In this document: in pieces, positions 40,594 to 47,878 of the stretch
How the letters are laid out: the number at the start of each line of letters is the position of its first letter
Numbering within the stretch: the first letter of the stretch is position 1
From: Candidatus Iainarchaeum sp.
GTDB taxonomy: Archaea > Iainarchaeota > Iainarchaeia > Iainarchaeales > DTGL01
Direction: 5' to 3'
Length of the DNA stretch: 54,349 nucleotides
NCBI GenBank assembly: GCA_017608575.1
Contig: JAFCFP010000002.1
Coordinates: forward strand, 1 to 54,349
The notes under the pieces: generated by a model
Databases searched by the model: none
Seen by the model: only the letters and a program-made list of their open reading frames with translations
What the model was told of the DNA's origin: nothing
Position numbers and translations under genes: made by a program

Positions 40594-41634
40594 TTACTCT
40601 CTGTGAAACCATTTCCTTATTATTTTTTCAGCTGGCTTGTTTCTGTATTCCCAGCCTTTGTACACTGGAATAAAATAACCATTAACTTCATTCCATGTTT
40701 TGTCAAAAAACAAATCGTAAAAGTCAGCTTGTGAGTCAAAAGAAACAGTGAAAAAATCCGTTGGCCAGCCCTGTGGATTATTCTTCATGTTTTCTGCAGC
40801 AATTGGCTCCCACCAATAATAGTCAGGTCCCGTGAAAGCCCCTGCATTAAACAATAAATACTTATTGCCGGAATATGCCTTTTTCAAGTTAAGTAATTCT
40901 TCATTGATTAATTGCTCAATCCATTCAGGATGCTCAACAATATCAGAAGTGCAGGTTAGCCCGCCATCCGCAACATAGTCATAACCAGTCAAATTATAAA
41001 TGTTCTCTTTAGCACCTTGGACTTCAAAGGCAATCTTGCCATGGAATTTTTCTTTTATTCCGGGCAATATTTCTTGTGCCCAAATGGAAACATTTTTGGT
41101 TTTATAAGATAATAATTGGGGCTCGTTTACAGGGCAAAACATTTCAATATCATAGTCCTCAGCAATAAGGGCCCATTTCAACACAAGGGGGGTGAGTTCA
41201 TCTAATAATTGTTTCGTGCTTGTTTCCTTGGAATGTGGTTTAATGCCACTCTCAGGGTGAGCTGGATTCAATATCAAAAATGTTTTAATTCCATTTTTGT
41301 GGAATTCATTTATTGAATTTTTTATTTCATTTTCATCCTCACAGACATAGAAACCTTTATCCCTGCATACCTTTACACCAATTGCAACAATATTAATTCC
41401 GTCCAATTTTAGTCTTTCAATATCATGCAAAGCATTGCGGGTTTCCCTTAAAAAAGGCATCCATATTCCCTTGTATTTTGTTATTTTTATAGCGGGGGAT
41501 TTAATGACTAAATTTGTTACTTGGTTGCCTGTTTGCACTCCTGTTTGCACTTCAATTGAATTAAAAAAATAAAAAAAAACAAAAATTGAAATAACAAAAA
41601 TTAGCACAATAAACATTACAATCCTGTTTTTCAT
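40594..41634 (-). CDS. Membrane-anchored TIM-barrel glycoside hydrolase-like protein
   Basis: A 346-residue protein with an N-terminal hydrophobic anchor (MFIVLIFVISIFVFFYFF) and an outside TIM-barrel-like domain. EMFCPVNEPQLL resembles the clan GH-A acid/base NEP motif. The region expected to carry the nucleophile Glu reads KYLLFNAGAF, with Asn, so catalysis is doubtful. Local similarities to the lipoprotein at 43.2 kb suggest common ancestry. ATG 41634 is the start; the longer frame to 41700 adds non-signal residues. A surface polysaccharide role is inferred. Confidence 0.6.
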   Translation of the reverse strand: MKNRIVMFIVLIFVISIFVFFYFFNSIEVQTGVQTGNQVTNLVIKSPAIKITKYKGIWMPFLRETRNALHDIERLKLDGINIVAIGVKVCRDKGFYVCEDENEIKNSINEFHKNGIKTFLILNPAHPESGIKPHSKETSTKQLLDELTPLVLKWALIAEDYDIEMFCPVNEPQLLSYKTKNVSIWAQEILPGIKEKFHGKIAFEVQGAKENIYNLTGYDYVADGGLTCTSDIVEHPEWIEQLINEELLNLKKAYSGNKYLLFNAGAFTGPDYYWWEPIAAENMKNNPQGWPTDFFTVSFDSQADFYDLFFDKTWNEVNGYFIPVYKGWEYRNKPAEKIIRKWFHRE

Positions 41635-41729
41635 ACTAAACAATACTATAACATTCTTAATAAAACCATATTTTACGTTTAAAGCATTAAAGCAAAACAT
41701 AAATTAAGCTTTCTGGAAAGATTTGTAAT

Positions 41730-42467
41730 ATGATGCCAGAAATAATTCCAGGAATCAGAATTTCTGGATTAGGGCTTTATTTGGAAAAAGAAAAAACGCT
41801 GGTCATTGCAGACTTGCATTTAGGTTATGAAGAAATGCTGAACAAGCAAGGCATTTTAATTCCGAGAACCAATTTTAGGGAAATAAAAAAAAAGCTCTCT
41901 GCGATGCTAAAGGGACTGCCGCCACTAAACAAAATAGTAATAGACGGCGACCTAAAGCACGAATTTGGAAACATAAGCAAACAGGAGTGGCGCGAGGTCA
42001 TTGAAATAGTGCAGTTTTTGTCTCGGAAATGCAAAGAATTGGTGCTCATAAAAGGAAACCACGATACAATTCTAGGCCCATTAGCCAAATGGGAAAAGCT
42101 GGAAATAAAGGATTACTTATACATAACAACGAATTCCGTGTTGGTCCTGCACGGGCATAAATTGAGTAATAGTAAAAATTTTAAGAAGGCAAAAACCCTT
42201 GTGATTGGTCATGAGCACCCGGCTGTTTCATTGCGCGAAGGAGTTCGCTCCGAGCTCTACAAGTGCTTTTTAAAGGGAAAATTCAATGGAAAAAACCTCG
42301 TTGTGCTGCCGAGCCTCAATCAGGTTTCTGTGGGAACGAACGTGATGAGCGAGAAGCTACTGAGCCCTTTCCTCCAGCGCTCTCTGAGCGAATTCGAGTG
42401 CTGGCTTGTGGAAGATAAAGCTTATTACTTTGGAAGTTTAGGGGAATCACTGCTAAGAAAGGTTTAA
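41730..42467 (+). CDS. ICC-like calcineurin-type metallophosphoesterase
   Basis: A 245-residue calcineurin-type metallophosphoesterase of the COG1407 kind, found near DNA-repair genes in some archaea. Motifs are VIADLHLG, VIDGDL, LIKGNHD, VLHGHK and VIGHEHP. The 3' end (42390-42435) is duplicated at 43090-43135 beyond the VapBC module. ATG 41730 or 41733 starts it. The substrate is unknown. Confidence 0.88.
   Translation: MMPEIIPGIRISGLGLYLEKEKTLVIADLHLGYEEMLNKQGILIPRTNFREIKKKLSAMLKGLPPLNKIVIDGDLKHEFGNISKQEWREVIEIVQFLSRKCKELVLIKGNHDTILGPLAKWEKLEIKDYLYITTNSVLVLHGHKLSNSKNFKKAKTLVIGHEHPAVSLREGVRSELYKCFLKGKFNGKNLVVLPSLNQVSVGTNVMSEKLLSPFLQRSLSEFECWLVEDKAYYFGSLGESLLRKV
42390..42435 (+). repeat. 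Left copy of the duplicated phosphoesterase 3' end
   Basis: Forty-six bases encoding ECWLVEDKAYYFG. It matches 43090-43135 at 42 of 46 positions, exactly 700 bp apart, flanking vapBC. Confidence 0.8.
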
Positions 42468-42505
42468 AAGGATAACTAATTGTATAATTATATTAGTGGT
42501 ATAAT

Positions 42506-42718
42506 ATGGCTGAGGTTATTGTTACAGCGAGGAAATGGGGAAATAGCATTGGCGCAACACTTCCCGCTGAAACTGTCAAAAAGGAAAAAATCAAGCCAAA
42601 CGACAAACTTGTCTTGGAAGTGAGAAAAATTGTCCCAATAAAGGAACTGTTTGGGACATTTAAAACCAATAAATCCACACAACAGATTAAAGACGAATTG
42701 AGAGCCGGGTGGGACTAA
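42506..42718 (+). CDS. vapB: AbrB-type antitoxin (VapB-like)
   Basis: A 70-residue antitoxin with the swapped-hairpin DNA-binding start VIVTARKWGNSIGATLPAET and a C-terminal toxin-wrapping segment (FGTFKTNKSTQQIKDEL). TATAATTATATT near 42482-42493 is a possible promoter. Its stop overlaps the vapC start (TAATG), the classic coupled arrangement. Confidence 0.9.
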   Translation: MAEVIVTARKWGNSIGATLPAETVKKEKIKPNDKLVLEVRKIVPIKELFGTFKTNKSTQQIKDELRAGWD

Positions 42719-43086
42719 TGGGGCTTTTCTTTGCAGATACCTATGCAATAATCGACTACCTTAAAGGGAATAAAAAATATAAAAAGTACTTCGAAGAGAA
42801 TGAAGTAATTACAACCAGATTAAACCTTATGGAAGTATATTACAGCGCATTACTTGAAGTAACAGAAGAATTGGCTGAAACTTACTACGATTCTTACTTG
42901 GGAAAATGCACTGATCTTGAAGATGAAACCATTAAGAGAGCAATGAAATTCAAGTTTAAAGAAAAGGCAAAACGAATATCCTACGTCGATGCAATTGGCT
43001 ACCAAATAGCACTTGAAAAAAACATAAAATTCCTAACAGGCGACAAACAATTCAAGGGACTGAAAAACGTTGAGTTTGTGAGATGA
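42718..43086 (+). CDS. vapC: PIN-domain toxin ribonuclease (VapC-like)
   Basis: A 122-residue PIN-domain ribonuclease. Metal-binding acids are Asp in FFADTYAIIDYL, Glu in RLNLMEVYYS, the Asp of ISYVDAIGYQ and the Asp of LTGDKQF. ATG 42718, overlapping the vapB stop, is preferred to GTG 42709. It should cleave RNA when free of VapB. The stop is followed directly by the displaced 3' end of a phosphoesterase gene. Confidence 0.92.
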   Translation: MGLFFADTYAIIDYLKGNKKYKKYFEENEVITTRLNLMEVYYSALLEVTEELAETYYDSYLGKCTDLEDETIKRAMKFKFKEKAKRISYVDAIGYQIALEKNIKFLTGDKQFKGLKNVEFVR

Positions 43087-43170
43087 CAGGAATATGAGTG
43101 CTGGCTTGTAGAAGACAAAGCTTATTACTTTGGAAAACTCAAAGAATTAGAAAGGAAATTTTGCTACTAA
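43087..43170 (+). pseudogene. Displaced 3' end of a phosphoesterase gene
   Basis: Begins right after the VapC stop and reads QEYECWLVEDKAYYFGKLKE to a TAA at 43168. It is homologous to the end of the metallophosphoesterase (43090-43135 to 42390-42435). It has no start, so it is a stranded gene end left by a rearrangement around vapBC. Confidence 0.7.
43090..43135 (+). repeat. Right copy of the duplicated phosphoesterase 3' end
   Basis: 42 of 46 bases match the left copy. Two differences are synonymous in frame, and one codon changes Phe to Tyr, so the copies diverged under coding constraint before being joined here. Confidence 0.8.
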
Positions 43171-43180
43171 ATATTCCAAT

Positions 43181-44386
43181 TCACTTTGTTGAAAAATATT
43201 CTGAAATTACCTTTTCCGCTGGACTGTCTTTAATGTTCGCAAAAATGCTTTCTTCTTCCATGTTCCAATTCATTATTAAAATGCCTGAACAATTTACTTC
43301 ACTTGATTCGAGAATTTCAAAAAGTGACTTGAAGAATTCAGCTTGCTCTTTCCGTTTTTTTTCATTTGCTGGTTTAATTCCATAAATCCACACTTCGCTT
43401 ATATACCATGGCCTATTTTGCTTTTTACTTAGTTCTTGCATTATTCCAATTGCCTCTTTAGTGCTTTTAACAAATTGTTGCTTGCTTACTTTATCAATCT
43501 GTGCACCTATAAGCATTCCCACTAAGTCAAAACCAGATAAATTCAAATCAAGAACAGAGTCTTTTACACCAACAAAAACATCTCCAAGCTGGGTTGCCAG
43601 TTTGCCTTTAAAAAACTTTCTTGCAGTAGCTGAATATTTCTTATAATAATCGTTTAACAATTGAACTGTTTCTCTTTCCTGCAATTGAATCCCTGAATCC
43701 ATTCTAATAACATGGTCTAATTCACCGCATGGATTAAGATATTCAAATTTGTATTTTTCTGCCAGTTCCGAAACCATTGCAACAATTCCATTCCATTCAT
43801 TTAAGGCATTTACTAATTCTTGTTTATTCTTAAATCCTTTTTCGGGAAAAAAACCAGCACTTAAATGAACTGCTAACCCTTTTTTCTTTGCAAGCACTCC
43901 ATCAGACATTGTTGCTCGTAAAAAATTGTCAACCGTTTCAAAATCCGGGCCAGGTGGTTTAAATTGTCCATTTCGGTAAACAAACGTAAGCCTTATCTCA
44001 TAAACATTAACATTAATTCTTTCTTTCATTGAAAAATTATCCTCAATTATTTGTCTCGCTTTATAACCTCTTTCACCAATCCAAAGACCTTTTGCAACAG
44101 CTCCTTTAAGAAAAGAAACATTTTTTCTCTCTAAGTCATTTGCACTAGCATTAATCAAATACCAAGAAGGCATTTCATGCCAATCAAAGTTTTCAAGAGA
44201 AACCATTCCCTTCGAATGATTTTGCATTACTGACTGCCCAAAACCAGAACCATTCCTTTCGCTTACTGTTTCTCTATGGAATGAAAAAAAATTGTGTGGA
44301 ATTTCAACACAGCCAAAAAGAAAAACAAAAACAACAACGCCAACTAAAAAACTCTTAAACAAACCCCTTTTTCCAACAGCACACAT
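43181..44386 (-). CDS. Lipoprotein with a TIM-barrel-like domain
   Basis: A 401-residue protein with an N-terminal signal and a lipobox-like VFLFGC, so it is probably lipid-anchored outside the membrane. A TIM-barrel-like domain follows, with candidate catalytic positions LNPCGELDHVI (acid/base Glu) and WYISEVWIYG (nucleophile Glu), resembling clan GH-A glycosidases. It is related by pattern to the anchored protein at 40.6 kb, from which it is separated by the phosphoesterase and vapBC. The substrate is unknown. Confidence 0.55.
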   Translation of the reverse strand: MCAVGKRGLFKSFLVGVVVFVFLFGCVEIPHNFFSFHRETVSERNGSGFGQSVMQNHSKGMVSLENFDWHEMPSWYLINASANDLERKNVSFLKGAVAKGLWIGERGYKARQIIEDNFSMKERINVNVYEIRLTFVYRNGQFKPPGPDFETVDNFLRATMSDGVLAKKKGLAVHLSAGFFPEKGFKNKQELVNALNEWNGIVAMVSELAEKYKFEYLNPCGELDHVIRMDSGIQLQERETVQLLNDYYKKYSATARKFFKGKLATQLGDVFVGVKDSVLDLNLSGFDLVGMLIGAQIDKVSKQQFVKSTKEAIGIMQELSKKQNRPWYISEVWIYGIKPANEKKRKEQAEFFKSLFEILESSEVNCSGILIMNWNMEEESIFANIKDSPAEKVISEYFSTK

Positions 44387-44435
44387 GCAAAAAAATTAAA
44401 ATAAAAGTAATTAAAAATAATTATACAACTTCAAA

Positions 44436-45797
44436 TCATTCCACCGGCTCAAACCATGCAGTGAAATGCCTTAAAGGACCTTCACCTTTTACAATCCTGT
44501 AACCATGCACTGAATCCTTTCTCTCAGCAATACATTTATGCACTTCAATTACGTCATCCATGTGAGCGTTAGTGTAAACCCTGCGGGGAATCGCCAAACG
44601 CGTTAGTTCCAATTCAGGGAAATGCATTTTTCCCTGCTCATCTTTTTCAGCAAACATTACCGAACCAATTTCCACTGCCCGAATGCCTCCCTCGCGATAC
44701 AATTCAATTGTAAGCGCTTGACCCGGGAACTCTGCCTGTGGAATGTGCGGCAAAAAAGTTTTTGCTTCAACATAAACCGCGTGACCGCCAGCAGGCCACA
44801 CAACCGGAATACCTGCCTTTTTCAAGCCAGAAGCAAGGTATTGAGTTTGAGCAATCCTGCTCTGCAAGTAGTTTTCATCCAATCCCTCCAAAATGCCACG
44901 CGCTAATGCTTCAAGGTCACGTCCAGCCAAACCACCATAAGTTGGAAATCCTTCCATTAGAATAAGGCGAGCCTTGCATTTCTCAAACCAATCATGGTTA
45001 TTCATTGCAAGTATGCCGCCAATATTCACTATTGCATCTTTTTTGCCTGAAAAAGTGCAACCGTCAGCATAAGAAAACATTTCTTGAGCAATTTCCAATG
45101 GGCTTTTATCAGAATAACCTTTCTCTCTAGTTTTAATAAAGTATGAATTTTCAGCATAACGACATGCATCAATGAAAAAAGGTTTTTTGAAATCCTTGCA
45201 AATCTCGCTTACTTTGCGAATGTTTTCCATTGAAACCGGTTGACCGCCACCGGAATTGTTTGTCACAGTTAACATTACTAATGGGACATTGTCAGAATTC
45301 ACTGAAAGAAATTCTTCCAGTTTTTTTACATCCATGTTTCCTTTGAATGGCCTGTCTTCAAAAGGCTTTGATGCATCCTTGCAGGGAAGGTTCACTGCCT
45401 TGCCGCCATTTGCCATTATGTTTGCACGCGTTGTATCAAAATGCATATTATTTGGCACTAACATTCCGGGCTTAATTATTGACGAAAACAATACGTTTTC
45501 AGCTGCTCTTCCTTGATGACAAGGCAAAAAATGCTTAAATCCAAAAACCTTTCTAACCACTGATTCCAAGTTTTGAAAATTCCTGCAATTGGCATAAGCT
45601 TCATCACCCAACATTATGCCAGCCCATTGATTTTGAGACATTGCTCCAGTGCCAGAATCAGTTAACAAATCAATGTAAATATCTTGAGAGCGGACATTGA
45701 AAATATTAAAATGCGCTTCTTTAATGCGTTGTTCTCGTTCTTGGCAGGACAAAATTTTAACCGGTTCAACCATTTTAATCCTAAAAGGCACAACCAT
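44436..45797 (-). CDS. tnaA: Tryptophanase (tyrosine phenol-lyase superfamily)
   Basis: A 453-residue PLP enzyme. Lys253 in TFSGKKDA binds PLP. Two residues favour tryptophanase over tyrosine phenol-lyase: Asp121 in HFDTTR (Asp137 of E. coli TnaA; Thr in Tpl) and His444 in LRHFTAWF (His463 of TnaA; Phe in Tpl). The reaction gives indole, pyruvate and ammonia from tryptophan. It is coupled to the upstream flavoprotein (overlapping ends), suggesting that the flavoprotein works with indole or a redox step. The pyruvate could feed PorGDAB. Confidence 0.9.
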   Translation of the reverse strand: MVVPFRIKMVEPVKILSCQEREQRIKEAHFNIFNVRSQDIYIDLLTDSGTGAMSQNQWAGIMLGDEAYANCRNFQNLESVVRKVFGFKHFLPCHQGRAAENVLFSSIIKPGMLVPNNMHFDTTRANIMANGGKAVNLPCKDASKPFEDRPFKGNMDVKKLEEFLSVNSDNVPLVMLTVTNNSGGGQPVSMENIRKVSEICKDFKKPFFIDACRYAENSYFIKTREKGYSDKSPLEIAQEMFSYADGCTFSGKKDAIVNIGGILAMNNHDWFEKCKARLILMEGFPTYGGLAGRDLEALARGILEGLDENYLQSRIAQTQYLASGLKKAGIPVVWPAGGHAVYVEAKTFLPHIPQAEFPGQALTIELYREGGIRAVEIGSVMFAEKDEQGKMHFPELELTRLAIPRRVYTNAHMDDVIEVHKCIAERKDSVHGYRIVKGEGPLRHFTAWFEPVE

Positions 45798-46360
45798 TAC
45801 TTGATTCCTCCTTCACTAAAACGCTTAATTGCTTCAAGCAAGTTATCCACTAATTGAGGCAGTCTTTCAATTGCATCCTTTTCTTTCAATATTTCTTCCG
45901 GTTTCTCTTTCCCTATAAGGTAAACTATGTCCAGTGTTCTAATTCCAAGCGCGTGGAAATAACTACGAATGCATTCAGCATTGTGCTCTATTCCTCCACC
46001 CAAAGGAGAAGCACCAATTGAAACAATGCTTGCAAATTTTTTTGAAAACTTGCTTGTTTGGCCAAAAAAAACATCCGTTCTGTCAATAAAATTCTTCAAA
46101 ATGCCCGGAGGCATTCCGAAATAACTTGGAGAAACAAAAATATAAGCAGAAGCAGTTCTAAATTTTTCCAACAATTTGGGCATGTCATCTTTCGCTTTAT
46201 CGTGACCTTCATGCCATGGCTGAATGTTTTTTTCACTCAACAAAACAAGCTCCGGCACAGCTTTTCCTTCAAGCAATTCAACAAGTTTTCTTGAAACCAT
46301 TTCAGAATTTGCCTTTCGCGGACTACCGCACACAATTAAAATCCTGGGTTCTTCTTTCAT
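45797..46360 (-). CDS. NADPH-dependent FMN reductase-like flavoprotein
   Basis: A 187-residue flavodoxin-fold oxidoreductase. The FMN loop is VCGSPRKANSEM, and SPSYFGMPPGILKNFIDRTDVFFG is the second flavin contact (read in two parts). No cysteine cluster is present, unlike the protein at 38.0 kb. It precedes tnaA with overlapping stop and start codons, so the two form an operon. The electron acceptor is unknown. Confidence 0.85.
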   Translation of the reverse strand: MKEEPRILIVCGSPRKANSEMVSRKLVELLEGKAVPELVLLSEKNIQPWHEGHDKAKDDMPKLLEKFRTASAYIFVSPSYFGMPPGILKNFIDRTDVFFGQTSKFSKKFASIVSIGASPLGGGIEHNAECIRSYFHALGIRTLDIVYLIGKEKPEEILKEKDAIERLPQLVDNLLEAIKRFSEGGIK

Positions 46361-46426
46361 GAAACAATTTTAATCAAAAAACAATAAAAAACAGTGCCTT
46401 ATTCTATTACTTATCAAACCAGTAAA

Positions 46427-46552
46427 GGGGCTGTGGTGTAGTTTGGTCGAGCATACCAGCTTCGGGAGTCAAAAAACTACGTTTTTGACACTTTTCCTTA
46501 AAATAAACGACCGGAAAAGCTGGCGACTTGGGTTCGAATCCCAACAGCCCCG
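46427..46552 (+). tRNA. trnP: tRNA-Pro (CGG) with an anticodon-loop intron
   Basis: The acceptor stem GGGGCTG pairs with CAGCCCC (46545-46551); no CCA is encoded. The D arm (46436-46455), the anticodon stem CCAGC/GCTGG (46456-46460 and 46519-46523), and the T-arm with GGTTCGAATCC are standard. The anticodon CGG is at 46463-46465 and the base at 37 is G46466. An intron of 51 bases splits it between positions 37 and 38. It decodes CCG. Confidence 0.93.
46467..46517 (+). other. BHB-type intron of tRNA-Pro
   Basis: The splice sites fit a canonical bulge-helix-bulge. Central helix 46461-46464 pairs with 46512-46515 (one U-G). Three-base bulges are at 46465-46467 and 46516-46518, an inner helix is formed by 46468-46470 with 46509-46511, and cleavage falls after G46466 and A46517. 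The intron also contains a perfect eight-base hairpin (46468-46475 with 46482-46489). Confidence 0.85.
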
Positions 46553-46656
46553 CTCTGCTTTTTCTTTTTCAAAAAAAAGGCTAAGTTGCCTAAAAGTTGA
46601 AGAGCAAGAACAATGATTTGGAAAAGAATTCAAACCACAAATGGAGCTCGAAAGAC

Positions 46657-46833
46657 TCATTCCTGTTCTTCTGTGAAGAATTCGAGTTTTCCGCATTTAG
46701 TGCAATGGTAAATGAACAAAGAGCTTGCTTTTTCCAGTAAGTCCTCTGATAAAAACATTGAAAGCATTGGATAATCCGCGAGGGAAAATTCTTGCAATAA
46801 TTTCATTTTTCCATTACAATTAGGGCATTTCAT
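46657..46833 (-). CDS. 58-residue zinc-ribbon protein coupled to VIT
   Basis: An unlisted small gene. ATG 46833 overlaps the VIT stop (TAATG). It encodes MKCPNCNGKMKLLQEF, a central helix, then HCTKCGKLEFF, so a CPxC...CxxC zinc-ribbon. The middle LADYPMLSMFLSED helix could bind a partner. It is part of the DUF211-VIT operon. The function is unknown; metal or iron control is a possibility from context. Confidence 0.8.
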   Translation of the reverse strand: MKCPNCNGKMKLLQEFSLADYPMLSMFLSEDLLEKASSLFIYHCTKCGKLEFFTEEQE

Positions 46834-47423
46834 TATAAAGCACCCAGCAAAGTTGACAGTAACAATGCAATCATTCCAGCCAAAAGCATTTTGGCTCCCA
46901 TTAAATAAAATGGCTGTTTTGAAATTGCTCCCAAAAAAACGCCAAGAAAAAACAATAAAGCCAGAGCAATACTGATTGATGCATAAATTGCCATCATAAT
47001 TCCAATAAAAGAAAAGTGAGCCAGAATAAAGGGCGATGTAATTATTAAAGCCATTAGAAAAGGCGACAAGCCGTTAACTAAGGCTGCTTCAGTTGCCAAA
47101 ACCCTTGTTGCTCTACCCAAGCGGGATTTTTTAAGAGAGTGCAGCATTCCTTTTTCGAGTTCGTGCAATTCACGCATTCTTTCAGCTCCTTCTGCCAAAT
47201 ACGCTGAAGAAAAACCAGAAATGAACAAAGCAAAAGCAGTGGATAACGCGGTTATAATGAAAATTTTGGGTTCTTGCACTTGCGCCATAAAGGCACCCAT
47301 TATTACGCCGATTGATGTAAGAGTTCCATCAAATGCATTCATTGCAAAATAGCGGCGCAGCATCTCCCCAATGTTTGACATCTTGTTAATTTTGTTGAGC
47401 TCGCGTAAAAAACGAAGAGACAT
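46833..47423 (-). CDS. VIT1/CCC1-family membrane protein
   Basis: A 196-residue membrane protein of the VIT family, which transports iron or manganese in eukaryotes. The AMNAFDGTLTSIGVIMGAF segment is the family's start, and the cytosolic ERMRELHELEKGMLHSLKKS region and three or four C-terminal helices follow. The family substrate in archaea is unproved. It lies between DUF211 and the small zinc-ribbon gene in one operon. Confidence 0.88.
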   Translation of the reverse strand: MSLRFLRELNKINKMSNIGEMLRRYFAMNAFDGTLTSIGVIMGAFMAQVQEPKIFIITALSTAFALFISGFSSAYLAEGAERMRELHELEKGMLHSLKKSRLGRATRVLATEAALVNGLSPFLMALIITSPFILAHFSFIGIMMAIYASISIALALLFFLGVFLGAISKQPFYLMGAKMLLAGMIALLLSTLLGAL

Positions 47424-47442
47424 TTATTTACCTCAATTTACC

Positions 47443-47739
47443 TCAGTGAGAGTATTCTGCTTCTTCGACTATTTTTGAACCCTTTTTTCCAGTGGAAACC
47501 TTGTCAACGCTGTGAATTGTTCCGCCATTGTCTTCAATTAAAGCGTTGAGTTTTTCAAAATTAATATCAGTGCCTTCAACTGTTATTTTCACGTTTTCCA
47601 CTTTTTTGTCTATTTCAATAAGGGTGATATTGCACCCTGTTACTCCAGGCAACAAGGCTATTTCCTTGCTTAAAGCAACCATTCCTGGCTTGTGTGGTTT
47701 AAGAACATCCAAAACCAGTCTTTTAACATACACTGACAT
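47443..47739 (-). CDS. DUF211 family protein
   Basis: A 98-residue ferredoxin-like-fold protein of the archaeal DUF211 family, recognisable by VLKPHKPGMVALSKEIALLP and the central IDKKVENVKITVEG. Such genes often neighbour VIT-type transporters. It may sense or bind metal, which is inference. TATA at 47763-47773 places ATG 47739 as a short-leader start. Confidence 0.88.
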   Translation of the reverse strand: MSVYVKRLVLDVLKPHKPGMVALSKEIALLPGVTGCNITLIEIDKKVENVKITVEGTDINFEKLNALIEDNGGTIHSVDKVSTGKKGSKIVEEAEYSH

Positions 47740-47762
47740 TCTGTATTAATGTAGCAATAAAG

Positions 47763-47773
47763 GAATTTAAACC
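47763..47773 (-). promoter_or_regulatory. TATA box of the DUF211 operon
   Basis: GGTTTAAATTC on the minus strand, about 29 bp before ATG 47739. Confidence 0.45.
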
Positions 47774-47847
47774 TTTCATGTGCTTTTTTGGAAAAAAACC
47801 ATAGAAACAGGGAGCGGTAGAGCTCACTAAAAAAAGTGTTCCGCAAA

Positions 47848-47858
47848 CTTTAAAAATT
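47848..47858 (+). promoter_or_regulatory. TATA box of pyrG
   Basis: CTTTAAAAATT centred 26 bp before GTG 47879, giving a leaderless message and supporting that start. Confidence 0.45.
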
Positions 47859-47878
47859 CCTGTGCACTATTTGGTTTA

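Noticed and set aside
43098..43385. A 95-codon plus-strand frame after vapC
   Set aside because: It is an antisense shadow of the lipoprotein gene and the displaced phosphoesterase end.
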